Below are positions 54,147 to 62,693 of a DNA stretch of 64,000 bases, piece by piece. Source of the DNA: Rhizobium rosettiformans (GTDB taxonomy: Bacteria > Pseudomonadota > Alphaproteobacteria > Rhizobiales > Rhizobiaceae); NCBI RefSeq assembly GCF_016806065.1, contig NZ_CP032405.1, positions 1-64,000 of the forward strand. The letters are read 5' to 3'. Numbering within the stretch: position 1 is the stretch's first letter; every line of letters begins with the position of its first letter. Under the pieces are notes generated by a model. The model did no database searches. It had not been told where the DNA came from and was given only the letters and a program-made list of their open reading frames with translations. Both the position numbers and the translations under genes were made by a program.

Positions 54147-54902
54147 ATGCCACAGGCTGCTTTCGCAGATAGCACAACTGCGCCCTCACAGCACCCCACC
54201 ATTTCGTTCGTTGTCGAAGCGTTGGAAGACATCCACCTGAAACTCACAACACTAGCGGCGTCTGCCTGCCTTGCCATTGAGGACGGAGACACGGAAGATA
54301 ACTTCGTTGATGGCCTCTCAGAGCTATTCAGGCTGACGCTCGATGAGCTGCGCAATACTCGTCTTTGGCTTGACCATGATCGGCCTCAGATGGAGCCTGC
54401 TCAGGCAATCGCCAAATCTGACGATCCGTGGATCGAGGCCAAGGTATTCTGGCGCGTAATCGAAATCATCAAGGCGGTTCGACAGGAAAGCGGCCTGCCG
54501 GTCTACGATGCCGAGGAGGAATGGCCGGTGTCGTTTTTGAGCGAGGTCAAGACCATGGCCAGAGGCTATGTGGAACAGGTTGGCGCGAAGGCTGGAAGCT
54601 GGGACGATCCGCTGGAAGTGGGCAGCTATCTCCCATGGATTGAGATGGTCATTCGGAGCGACCTTACGAAACAGACCGAGCCGGTGACAGGACAGGCCGA
54701 CAACAACGCACGCGGGACGCAGAACTCCACGCGGGAGATGCGAGATCAGTTCATCGCCCAGGCGCATGCAGACGGCTTCTCACCAGCAGACATATCCATG
54801 GCGTTGGGTCTCAGACAGACAGTCGTTGAGCGCACTATCCGCCGTCTCACTCGCGAGGCGGCACCGGAAACGGGAGAACACGAGGAAGCCAGGACAGCAT
54901 AG
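54147..54902 (+). CDS. Phage-associated protein with C-terminal helix-turn-helix
   Basis: 251 residues from the ATG at 54147, preceded by AAAAGGAG; an upstream in-frame ATG at 54099 lacks one. Residues 1-190 are acidic and mostly helical with no recognised motif (WLDHDRPQMEPAQAIAKSDD). A HTH-like segment lies near 208-240 (FSPADISMALGLRQTVVERT). It is the only plus-strand gene of the block and diverges from the RHH gene, the position of a repressor in a phage switch. Function is not established. Confidence 0.75.
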   Translation: MPQAAFADSTTAPSQHPTISFVVEALEDIHLKLTTLAASACLAIEDGDTEDNFVDGLSELFRLTLDELRNTRLWLDHDRPQMEPAQAIAKSDDPWIEAKVFWRVIEIIKAVRQESGLPVYDAEEEWPVSFLSEVKTMARGYVEQVGAKAGSWDDPLEVGSYLPWIEMVIRSDLTKQTEPVTGQADNNARGTQNSTREMRDQFIAQAHADGFSPADISMALGLRQTVVERTIRRLTREAAPETGEHEEARTA

Positions 54903-54932
54903 TATCGCGTCTCCCTGGTCGAGATCGTGTGG

Positions 54933-54961
54933 GCGGTCTGGAGCAATCCAGGCCGCTTTTT
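54933..54961 (+). terminator. Rho-independent terminator after the HTH gene
   Basis: GCGGTCTGG and CCAGGCCGC form a 9-bp stem (one G-T pair) with a 6-nt loop, followed by TTTTT. It lies 30 bp after the stop codon. Confidence 0.85.
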
Positions 54962-55687
54962 CGTGGCGATTTTGGTGCGTGGTTTCGGCGTTCCCTGCCG
55001 CGCAATTTCGAAGCACCTTCGAGCCATCATTAACCGCAGCTCGAAGGCTCTGTCATGCGTTCCCTTGCCCGCCGATCTTCCCTAAATTTCGCCCCCTCGA
55101 ATGTCATCCCCTATTGGCTGTTCTGCTACTGGAGAGTGGTTCGGTTTGAAACCGAAGGCGATCTTGCAAAAGCGTGGGAAATGCTGCCAGACCGCTTGCC
55201 GCGAGGCACGAAATGTCCGACTGTAGAAGTCGTTGCGACCTGCCTTGTAGATCATGGACTGGCAACCCGCCGGTAGATGACAGGTGGGGAAGCGATCAAC
55301 CGTAAAAAACGGTTTTCTCTTCGCGCTTCCCCGATTAGTTTCAACGGCTTAGCGCTGAACATTTGGGCGCTTCCCCACAGTTGGGGAAGCGCTGATTGGA
55401 AAAGGTCTGGTGAAGGGGCCGTTGCGGTCGCTCTCAAGCAAATGGCTTCAAGCGGTCCAGCCTAACTTTTTCAAGGGCTTGATGGCCTCTCAAAGCAAAA
55501 TTGCCAGATTATGAGGAATTCTCGAAGGCTTGGCATGTTTTTCCGGATTTGGCAGCCATGTGGAGAGTTTCGCATTTTTCGCTGTCAAAATCGGTCTTCC
55601 CGGCAGGCGCTTCCTCACACCAAAAAGTCTAGCGTTTTCCCTCTCTTAATCATCTGATCCTACGCAATATCACCTAATCCCAAATAT
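54962..55687. other. 726-bp region without a supported gene; contains a strong hairpin
   Basis: Short frames at 55055-55276 and 55277-55465 have no ribosome site or recognisable motif. The region holds GCGCTTCCCCA-CAGT-TGGGGAAGCGC (11-bp perfect stem, 55366-55391), further GTGGGGAAGCG/CGCGCTTCCCC copies near 55285 and 55321, and AACCGT-AAAA-ACGGTT near 55301. It is AT-richer toward its right end. A small unannotated RNA cannot be excluded. Confidence 0.6.
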
Positions 55688-55772
55688 CCGGTTCTTCGTG
55701 TCAAACAACACGGAAATTTGACACGCAGAACCGGAAAAACCAATTTTCCAGCTGCCGTGTCAAAAGCCTACA
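55688..55772 (-). repeat. Right-end repeat array of the putative Mu-like element
   Basis: Core units related to the left array: 55718-55737 on the plus strand (TTGACACGCAGAACCGGAAA, 18 of 20 identical to the left repeat), 55688-55704 on the minus strand (16 of 17 identical to that unit) and a shorter TTGACACG core at 55756-55763 on the minus strand. The outer end reads TGTAGGCTTTTGACACGG on the minus strand from 55772, mirroring the TGTAG outer end at 47659. No 5-bp target duplication is apparent (flanks CCGAT and TTGCT). Confidence 0.55.
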
Positions 55773-55800
55773 TTGCTGTCGTGAGTGCAGGCGGAAAAAT

Positions 55801-56247
55801 TCATTGAGACCAAGCCGTATAGATACGCAGGCAAATCCGCTCAGCCCGACCCAGCGTGCCCTCGTCGACTAAAGTATCTCCGCTACCCGTTTCAGTTTTG
55901 CCCGGTTGAACTGTATCCAACGATGGACCAGCACTTAAAGCAGCGAGGAGGGTGTCCTGCCCATCGAAGAGTGCAAAGTCGGCACTGATCGACACGGGCT
56001 TCTCGATGCGATTCGCGACAGCGTATGAAACCTCGATGGCGAACGCACCGTTGGACAAGAACGACTTAGTTTCTCTGACAGAGAAATTGTTGATCCTGAT
56101 CTGAGGTGTATCCGCAGACGCCTCTTGGAAGGCAGCCCGCTCGAAACAGTTGAAGTCGCCGGTCGCCGGAGTTGGCGCAGTCTCCTCTGCTGATGCGGCA
56201 AACGCTACAAGACAAGACAGCGAAGCAAGAAGTGGGGCGCGGATCAT
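55801..56247 (-). CDS. Exported protein of unknown function
   Basis: 148 residues; AGGAGCCGAC precedes the ATG. A signal peptide ends near residue 20 (LVAFAASA-EE). The mature part has a beta-rich pattern (IRINNFSVRETKSFLSNGAF, SADFALFDGQDTLLAAL) and two cysteines, C34 and one near the C-terminus, which could form a disulfide. No family is recognised. It starts just outside the right repeat array and precedes phage tail genes, so it may be a phage accessory (moron) gene or a host gene. Confidence 0.7.
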   Translation of the reverse strand: MIRAPLLASLSCLVAFAASAEETAPTPATGDFNCFERAAFQEASADTPQIRINNFSVRETKSFLSNGAFAIEVSYAVANRIEKPVSISADFALFDGQDTLLAALSAGPSLDTVQPGKTETGSGDTLVDEGTLGRAERICLRIYTAWSQ

Positions 56248-56440
56248 GTCGGCTCCTAGTTAGACAAAGTGGTGAAGGTGGAGTTGTAACGGCGCATCGG
56301 CTTCGGCCACAAGTCTAAACCGCAATCAGGATTTGACGTGTCGGCATATGACTGAGAAGCGCTTGAAGCCAGTTCACAGACCTGATGAAGCCATTTAGAG
56401 AAGCCACAGGCCTACGCCATTTGATGATGGGGCGGCGGGG

Positions 56441-57739
56441 TTAAAGCGGAAGCTTCTGCAAGAATATGCTTCCGATACGGCATCTGTCAGCGCTCGCCGC
56501 AGCCCGCGCCTGCCGGAGCAAAAGTCTCACGGGATCGCCGGAAACATCAGATATGGTGAAGTCGAAAGACCCGGATGAAACGACATTGCCCATGAAGCCA
56601 GTCGCAATTGGCGTAGGAGTTACGTTAGATCCGTTTGTCGCCTTGGTGATGAAGACGTCAGTGCCGCCATTGGGATTTCCGGCGAGCGACACATCGCCAA
56701 ACAGCAGGCGATAGTCCCCAGGCTCAGAGATACCCAAGATAAGAGAGACGCGATTGAATGGCGCACCAGTTCCGTCACCGTTTAGCAGAAGCGTGTCGGG
56801 CGTAGTCGCCGTGTCAATTGACGCTGTTCCGGCGTGTATCGTGACGCCGGAAAGCCCGTTGGTCTCTGCAACGTAATTCAGTGGCGGAGTTGGGTCGGGA
56901 TCTTTTCGCCAGAACTTAGTCTGACGGTTTACGGTTGCGATAGAAAGAGGCGAAGACGTTGCCGGGTCAAACTCTGCGTAGAACTTAATGCGGCTCTGGC
57001 CTGTGTGCTGCCTGACGTAGTAGCGCATAAAGTTCGACTGTTCGTGGGCATCGCATGTTATCTGCGCCTGTATCCCGCTCGTCGGGTTTCGCAGTATGAC
57101 CCCGCTATCAACCGTAATTTTGTCGTTGACTACGATTTGCTCAAATGTCTCGCCCCCGTCAGTGCTGTACTGCGAGGCGTTCGACAAGATCTCGTGTGAT
57201 ACAAGCACCTCGCTCCAGACCTGATCACTGGAAACAAAGGACATCGCGTCCCTGAAAATGCCATTCGGCAAGATCTGGCATTCAAACTCGGCGTCAACCT
57301 GCGCCGCTCCGGTCACGCCGACAGAGGAACGAGTCAGGCGGAATGTGCCGCGCTGCTCGCCGCTTGTGGAAACATCGGGGATATGAAGCTCAGATGTTGT
57401 CTCGCCGCCGTGGAAACTCATCACCCATTTAGACTCTGCGTTGCTGTAGAACGCATAATCGCGAGAGCCGAGGTCGAACTCGGACGCGATAATGACACGG
57501 TTCACATTATCGTCGTGAGGGCTTTCAACGGAGGGCAGCCCGTAAATTCCGACCCGCCGCCAAGCATCCCAAGGAGATCCGGTGTCAGTCGCGCCTGAGC
57601 CCCCATCATCTTTTATGAACTGGTAAGCGATTGCTCCGGAGACGCCTAAATCGGCAACAGCAACCTTTACCCAAAACTCATCGTCGCTGACATACTCGAC
57701 AGCATACACGCCACCCTTGATCGGGGTATTGCTGAACAA
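56441..57739 (-). CDS. Phage structural/tail-associated protein, start uncertain
   Basis: 432 residues from a TTG at 57739, the first usable codon in the frame. The protein is beta-rich and Thr/Ser/Asp-rich (EYVSDDEFWVKVAVADLGVS, SKWVMSFHGGETTSELHIPD) with a C-terminal region of about 130 residues resembling a carbohydrate-binding or fibre-tip module. Upstream in the same frame, protein-like sequence continues (THDAVPQAFGLSDPTPPRWP) without a start codon, so either the start is TTG or a one-base frameshift removed the real start near 57788. Function inferred only from its place behind tail-fibre genes. Confidence 0.6.
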   Translation of the reverse strand: MFSNTPIKGGVYAVEYVSDDEFWVKVAVADLGVSGAIAYQFIKDDGGSGATDTGSPWDAWRRVGIYGLPSVESPHDDNVNRVIIASEFDLGSRDYAFYSNAESKWVMSFHGGETTSELHIPDVSTSGEQRGTFRLTRSSVGVTGAAQVDAEFECQILPNGIFRDAMSFVSSDQVWSEVLVSHEILSNASQYSTDGGETFEQIVVNDKITVDSGVILRNPTSGIQAQITCDAHEQSNFMRYYVRQHTGQSRIKFYAEFDPATSSPLSIATVNRQTKFWRKDPDPTPPLNYVAETNGLSGVTIHAGTASIDTATTPDTLLLNGDGTGAPFNRVSLILGISEPGDYRLLFGDVSLAGNPNGGTDVFITKATNGSNVTPTPIATGFMGNVVSSGSFDFTISDVSGDPVRLLLRQARAAASADRCRIGSIFLQKLPL

Positions 57740-57791
57740 GGGCCAACGCGGGGGCGTCGGATCGGAAAGGCCAAAGGCCTGCGGAACCGCG

Positions 57792-58058
57792 TCATGGGTT
57801 TGACCACGCCTTCGCCGTTGCCTGATTGAGGTTGTTTTTCACGGCGATTTTCACGAAAGGCAAAGCCGAGAAATTGGCGATTGGTCTGGTGATGGTTAGC
57901 GTGTCGACCTCGACCCAATCGGCATTTCCATCAACACGTGCAATCACGGAAAAGGTCGTCAAAGGATCAGCAGCGGATACCTGCACATAGAATTCACCCC
58001 CAGGGGTGAAAACTGCGCTCTCTGCCGTAGCAGACGTCGTGTTCAATCGCTCTGTCAT
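57792..58058 (-). CDS. Small phage protein, unknown
   Basis: 88 residues from the ATG at 58058 (an in-frame GTG is next to it; AGGGGAAT upstream). A single compact beta-rich domain (GGEFYVQVSAADPLTTFSVI, WVEVDTLTITRPIANF). It lies 9 bp after the preceding gene in the tail-fibre operon. The family is not recognised. Confidence 0.7.
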   Translation of the reverse strand: MTERLNTTSATAESAVFTPGGEFYVQVSAADPLTTFSVIARVDGNADWVEVDTLTITRPIANFSALPFVKIAVKNNLNQATAKAWSNP

Positions 58059-58067
58059 CACATTCCC

Positions 58068-58655
58068 CTAGTTGACCGGCCAAACGACCGCGTTGGCCGC
58101 TGCCTTTGCGGCTTCGACTGTTTCAGCGTTGACAATGCTCTGCTTCGTCGAAAGCCTTGCGGCCTCGATCGCCGCACCAATCTGCAGCCACTGAGCGTTC
58201 GCAGTCGCTACGACTTGGGCAACACCAACCAGCGTGCTTGCGGTGATGCCAATCTCGGCCGCAAGGAGCGGATAGTCTTCGGGATTGGGGTCGACGGCGC
58301 TGAGGCACAGCCGCGCCTCCTCCGCTTTTCGGGCATAGGTCATAGCCTGCCCTGCACCGGGCGTAATGTAGCGATGGCGGTGAGCCTCCGCCTCTGCGTC
58401 TACGCCAGCCATAAGCAGGCTCTTGACCTGAACTAAAGATGGCGGTTCCATGGTCAAGCCATAGGCCCCGAGCACTTCTTGCAAAGCCTGATCTGTCTGC
58501 TCGCCTTCGCTATCGCTGGGCCAGCGCGTCGGTGAATGACCAACAGCCAGGAATGCCTCCATGCGATCATCTGGCACTACTGATCGTCTCTGCTGCGCGC
58601 TGTCGAAGATCCTGCCGTCGTCTGACAGCCAAAACCACTTAGCTGGATCAAACAT
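58068..58655 (-). CDS. Phage protein after the tail fibre, possible tail-fibre assembly role
   Basis: 195 residues from the ATG at 58655, overlapping the end of the tail-fibre frame by 8 bp. The N-terminus (FDPAKWFWLSDDGRIFDSAQ) resembles the start of small proteins encoded after tail fibres. A central helical part (GAGQAMTYARKAEEARLCLS) has the look of DUF4376-type assembly proteins. The assignment is by position and weak resemblance. Confidence 0.6.
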   Translation of the reverse strand: MFDPAKWFWLSDDGRIFDSAQQRRSVVPDDRMEAFLAVGHSPTRWPSDSEGEQTDQALQEVLGAYGLTMEPPSLVQVKSLLMAGVDAEAEAHRHRYITPGAGQAMTYARKAEEARLCLSAVDPNPEDYPLLAAEIGITASTLVGVAQVVATANAQWLQIGAAIEAARLSTKQSIVNAETVEAAKAAANAVVWPVN

Positions 58656-59924
58656 AGATGCCCCCCGTTCCCGTGGTGCCAGCCTGGTCACCGGGTAAAA
58701 AGTTGACGCCAGCACCAGCCGTGTTGATGACGCCGTTCATATTGACGTCAAACCGTTTGCCGCCATTCGCCCCTGTGAAAGTGGTGGCAAGGACAGTCGC
58801 TCTTCCACCGCGCACTCTCAAAAATGTTTCTTGGTTGAAGCCAGGTCCCATCTGTACCGTCGCGGGGTCGGAGAACGCGGCCCCCGAAAATATTCCGCCC
58901 ATAGAGACATCAATACCGATCGGTGACGAGCGCATGAATTTGATGGTGCCCCCCCACGAAAGCTGCCCCCATCTAAAATTCCAATATGAGCAAAGCCGAG
59001 ATGATAAACGACAGGATCAAGCTCGCAATTTTTCAATAGGCCTGATGAACCGACCCCGACCAACAATCCGTTCGACGTGATGTCTGTGGTTATTCCGTTT
59101 CGGATTTTAATCCCCTCGACCCGAAATCCAGGGCAGTAATCCAAGCGGATTGCATTGATTTGGCTGCCGCCGACCACATAGTTTTGCGGCGCAGCCGGGT
59201 CGCCCCTCAGAATTAAGTTAGCAATGCCGCCGATCGTGCAGCCATCGTAGTTGCCCGCATTACCCAGCTGAATGACGGTGCTTTGCGCACCTGTGTTGAA
59301 ACGGCGCAAGGCATAGCTTGCTGCTGCGTTAATGGTGGCAAAGGCAGCCGCCGCAGTGTTCGCAGAGCCATCATTGTTGTCGTTGCCGTCAGTTCGTACA
59401 AAGATTGTGGTTGTGCCTGGCGATGAGCTCAGGAACTGGGTCATTGCAGGGCTCAAAAGTTGGAAGGAGCCTGCATCGTAGATCGCAGCAATCTTGTCGC
59501 CGGCTTTGTAATCGAACCTCGCCAACGCACCTCCGCCTTGACGGGTCAACGGCACAGCGCCAAGGCCGTCGACGTTGATTGTCGTGGCACCTGCACAATC
59601 AGCTGCAGCTTTGAAACGAATGATCAGACCACTCGCGTAGCTAACGGGTGCGGGCGACAGTGCAAGCGTGAGAGCCGTAGCAGATCCGCCCGCCGCTGCG
59701 AAGTTCATGCGGCTGGACTGTATCGCCTTGGCGAGTTGTGACCAATCATCGGGCGACGGATCCATGCCGGTCGATTCGACTACATAAAGGATTTCTTCCT
59801 GGGTCATGTTCAGCCAGAGAGCTTTAACCTCTGTTCCCTCCTGACCTAGAACCAGATCCTCATCACGAAAGCCCCTGCGACCTGTTCCGATATCAATTGT
59901 ACCGGCACCATTGATGCGATCCAT
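58648..59924 (-). pseudogene. Tail fibre protein gene interrupted by a frameshift at a seven-G run
   Basis: Frame 1 runs from the ATG at 59924 to 58818 (368 codons) but loses protein-like character after residue 323. A second frame ending at 58648 carries on the beta-rich repeat pattern (FMRSSPIGIDVSMGGIFSGA, then RVRGGRATVLATTFTGANGG). The switch is at a run of seven G on the minus strand (plus 58949-58955). Eight or five G would join them into one protein of about 425 residues. The N-terminus has the tail-fibre type LWLNMTQEEILYVVESTGMD and the middle a beta-helix-like repeat. It could be phase variation, programmed -1 slippage, true decay or a sequencing error. Confidence 0.75.
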
Positions 59925-60520
59925 CAGGACCCTCCATAGGAAAAAACGACCAGGGTGTGAGAGGGCTTCAACCGCCGGATCTCACACTCGATCGAGGACA
60001 CGGCAAAGGAGCCGAGGCTATGGCCAGCGCGGCTCGCTCCGGCCTTGAAGTTCACGACGGTCACAAGACCAGGAATGTTAACCCGCCAGACGAACTGACA
60101 GCCTTCGGGCCTCAACCGCTGTCCGGCCCGCAAGCCGCCGGCCCTTGATGGCCAGAACTCATCGATCGTGATTTCCACGCCGAGGCGGGATGCAAGAGCC
60201 ACGAAATAGGGGACCGACTGGCCGCCGCGCGCGGTCCAGCGCTGATGCGCAAGCCGCTGGCGCTGGGCGACATTGAGATCGCCCTGATCGCGGCCGCACG
60301 GGTCAGGGCCGAGGCACCGCTCGAAATCCGTCAGCAGCAGGTTTGCCTTCCTCGGATCGGTCTCATCCATCAGGGCTTCCGCGCCGACCTCGACATCGTG
60401 CAGGGCAAGGCCAATGCCAGCGAGAATGGCGTCGAGGATCCCGCCACGCTTTCCGAGCGCCCAGCCCGGCGCGACCTTGGCAATCAGACTGCGCGTGATG
60501 GCTTGAGGGGTGCGCGTCAT
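59924..60520 (-). CDS. Mu gp48-like baseplate/tail protein (YmfQ, DUF2313)
   Basis: 198 residues. The start ATG at 60520 overlaps the stop codon of gp47 (ATGA), which favours it over the ATG at 60532. Family segments are KVAPGWALGKRGGILDAILA and CLGPDPCGRDQGDLNVAQRQ. In Mu this protein lies between the baseplate J protein and the tail fibre, as here. It likely links the baseplate to the fibres. Confidence 0.88.
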   Translation of the reverse strand: MTRTPQAITRSLIAKVAPGWALGKRGGILDAILAGIGLALHDVEVGAEALMDETDPRKANLLLTDFERCLGPDPCGRDQGDLNVAQRQRLAHQRWTARGGQSVPYFVALASRLGVEITIDEFWPSRAGGLRAGQRLRPEGCQFVWRVNIPGLVTVVNFKAGASRAGHSLGSFAVSSIECEIRRLKPSHTLVVFSYGGS

Positions 60521-61659
60521 GCCGGCACCCATGTAATGGTGCCAGGGATCGGATAGTGTGTGGACCCCAGCGTGTATCGATCGGCCGGCACCGTCAGGTC
60601 ATGGGCATATTCGCCGTCGGCAGCCGAGATCGCCTCGGAGATCCGGCTGGGCTCGATGGTGGCTCCGATCGGGCTTTCGTTGCCGGTATCATCCTCGTCG
60701 CCGATGGTCGCGATGAAGCGATTGAAGGCTTGCTCGACGGCAGACCTGGTAGAGGCCACATCGGGTCGCAGCCGCACAGAGATCGGGACAGCCGTCAGGA
60801 CGCCCGGCACGACGATCACACGCGCTGTCACCGGCCGCACGCCGAGCAGACTGCCGAACTCGCCCAGATGCGCTTGAATACGATCAATCTCTTCCGTGGT
60901 CGGCACGCGGGCAGAGCCATCGTCATCCCGCATGATGACGACGACAGCGAGCGAGCCGCGACCGATCCATTCCGGGATGACCTTGATGGCCAGAGCATCG
61001 GCCACTTCGCGCACCCATGTCGGATAGTCAAAGCCCGCGCCGCCATGAGCCGGCTGGCGGATACGCTGCAGATAGGCAGCCTTGATCTCCTCCGGCGTCA
61101 TTTCGTCCGCGCCGCCCAGGAAAGCCGTCGAGACCGTAACACGCGTAATGCCGGCGACAACGGCGACCGTCGATAGCTGGACGCCGGCCGGCAGATTGCC
61201 CGACGCGCCGGCGCTGACGGCAATGGCTGGCATGGTCGCAACACCGGCACCTGAGATCGTCGCGCCAGCGGTGGTTTCAAACAAGATCCCGTCACTGGCC
61301 GAAAGCGCGATACCGGAAGGCAGCACTGTGCCAGGCGCACCCTCAATCAGCACTGCACCAACAGCTTTGATTGCGCCGCGCTCATCGACACCCCAGATGC
61401 CGGCATGCCGTCGGATCATGGTTTCATCGTCGGCGCTGTCGGGCATGTATTGCCGAGCCCACCAGGCGATGTGGTCGTGTAGCTCTCGGACTTCAGGAGC
61501 AACCGAGGCGAACACCTGGAAGAAGACACCGAAGCGGTTGCGAACGGCCCTTGAGAGCTTGCGGGGATCAGCGTCAGATCGGATGGTGAGAATGCCGGCT
61601 TCTACACCGGCCGCTATCCGCTCGAAAATGGCTTGCGCACGGGGAATGGGCCAGACCAT
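60517..61659 (-). CDS. Mu gp47-like baseplate J protein
   Basis: 380 residues. Baseplate_J features: DPRKLSRAVRNRFGVFFQVF near the N-terminus, a central ALIEGAPGTVLPSGIALSAS-type repeat, and QPAHGGAGFDYPTWVREVAD. It builds the outer wedge of the contractile-tail baseplate. The start overlaps the gp46 stop codon. Confidence 0.92.
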   Translation of the reverse strand: MVWPIPRAQAIFERIAAGVEAGILTIRSDADPRKLSRAVRNRFGVFFQVFASVAPEVRELHDHIAWWARQYMPDSADDETMIRRHAGIWGVDERGAIKAVGAVLIEGAPGTVLPSGIALSASDGILFETTAGATISGAGVATMPAIAVSAGASGNLPAGVQLSTVAVVAGITRVTVSTAFLGGADEMTPEEIKAAYLQRIRQPAHGGAGFDYPTWVREVADALAIKVIPEWIGRGSLAVVVIMRDDDGSARVPTTEEIDRIQAHLGEFGSLLGVRPVTARVIVVPGVLTAVPISVRLRPDVASTRSAVEQAFNRFIATIGDEDDTGNESPIGATIEPSRISEAISAADGEYAHDLTVPADRYTLGSTHYPIPGTITWVPA

Positions 61660-62120
61660 CAGCCGTCCACCCTTTTAGTCAACGAGAGGCTTGCATCCTC
61701 TACCGAGACACGGAAGCCGAGCACCTCGGGTCGCAACCACACGACCTCGATCTCGGCCGGCTGCCCGGTCACCTCAACCGCCCACGACAGAGCCTCTTCA
61801 AGCCAGAACTCGCACAGCAACCGCGTTGTCTCGGTTTCCTTCGCACGTTCCAGGAGCCAAAGCTTCGACCCAGTCATCGCCCCCGAAGCTTCAAAGGCGT
61901 CGGCAATCGCGCCACGGCGCTCCGAGAAGCTGGCAGGCGCAAGGAACTGAGAACGCCCTTCAGGAAGCGGGTCATCAACATCGGCCCGACGATCGAGGCC
62001 GATCGAGACGAGCATGGCCGAGACCGATGTCGTATCGAGCACAAGATCGAGATCATCGCCGAGCGTCAGGTCGCAGCGGCGGCTTTCCGGATCGTAAGTG
62101 AGAGCGAGATCGCAAAACAT
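61659..62120 (-). CDS. Mu gp46-like baseplate protein (gp25/W type)
   Basis: 153 residues. The pattern CDLTLGDDLDLVLDTTSVSA near the N-terminus and LPEGRSQFLAPASFSERRGA match Mu gp46, the counterpart of T4 gp25/P2 W. It is 57 bp after gp45 and overlaps gp47. Confidence 0.87.
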   Translation of the reverse strand: MFCDLALTYDPESRRCDLTLGDDLDLVLDTTSVSAMLVSIGLDRRADVDDPLPEGRSQFLAPASFSERRGAIADAFEASGAMTGSKLWLLERAKETETTRLLCEFWLEEALSWAVEVTGQPAEIEVVWLRPEVLGFRVSVEDASLSLTKRVDG

Positions 62121-62177
62121 GGTGGCGAAGCTATCGCGCGCGCGCGGAGCTGGTCATGCCAGCGCCGGCAGGCGGGA

Positions 62178-62693
62178 TCAGCCGGCTGGCGGATCGGTGA
62201 AACCATCGCCTTCAACCACGCCGCCGTGGGTGTGGGTGTCGCCGATATCTTTGCCGTTATGGGTGATCGTCCCACCTTCGAAGGCAAAACCGTCGGCCGA
62301 CTGCGTCAGCGTCGTGCCACCAACCTTCTGGGTCAATGACGATGCCGCCTGGATTTCGATACCACCGCCAGAGCGGATGATGATGCGGTCACCAAACTTG
62401 TTGTAGAAGCCCACGTCCCCCTTACCCAGGCCGCCCATTCGGCTGGAGGGGTTCGCGATCGGCAACAGGACGATATCGCCTTCGTCGCCGCCAAGGGCGA
62501 GCGCTATGGCGACGGCGCCATCCTCGGGCGCGCTCGATGAGATCCCATACTGCTGAAGGATTTCGACATCGGAGCGCCAGATCCCATCGGCCACCTCGAT
62601 CGAGGCAGTCTGCGTCTCGCCGTCGTCCTTGATGTCCTTCACCGTCACGCGGCGGGCCATGCCCCGGATCTTGTCGAAAACCTCCTTCGTCAT
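62178..62693 (-). CDS. Mu gp45-like baseplate spike/assembly protein
   Basis: 171 residues. The N-terminus KIRGMARRVTVKDIKDDGET and the middle ISSSAPEDGAVAIALALGGD match Mu gp45, the tail spike protein; the C-terminus ends in a His-containing repeat (THTHGGVVEGDG) that in such spikes binds a metal at the tip. Its start overlaps gpP by 4 bp. Confidence 0.9.
   Translation of the reverse strand: MTKEVFDKIRGMARRVTVKDIKDDGETQTASIEVADGIWRSDVEILQQYGISSSAPEDGAVAIALALGGDEGDIVLLPIANPSSRMGGLGKGDVGFYNKFGDRIIIRSGGGIEIQAASSLTQKVGGTTLTQSADGFAFEGGTITHNGKDIGDTHTHGGVVEGDGFTDPPAG

Noticed and set aside
55055..55276. 73-residue plus-strand frame after the HTH gene
   Set aside because: A GTG start near 55137 with a weak GGAGA would give about 46 residues, but nothing else supports it; noted only within the region entry.
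47659..55772. An IS21-type insertion sequence, suggested by TGTAG ends and multiple terminal repeats
   Set aside because: No istA/istB genes lie between the ends; the content is phage structural and regulatory. It remains possible that one array is an IS remnant.
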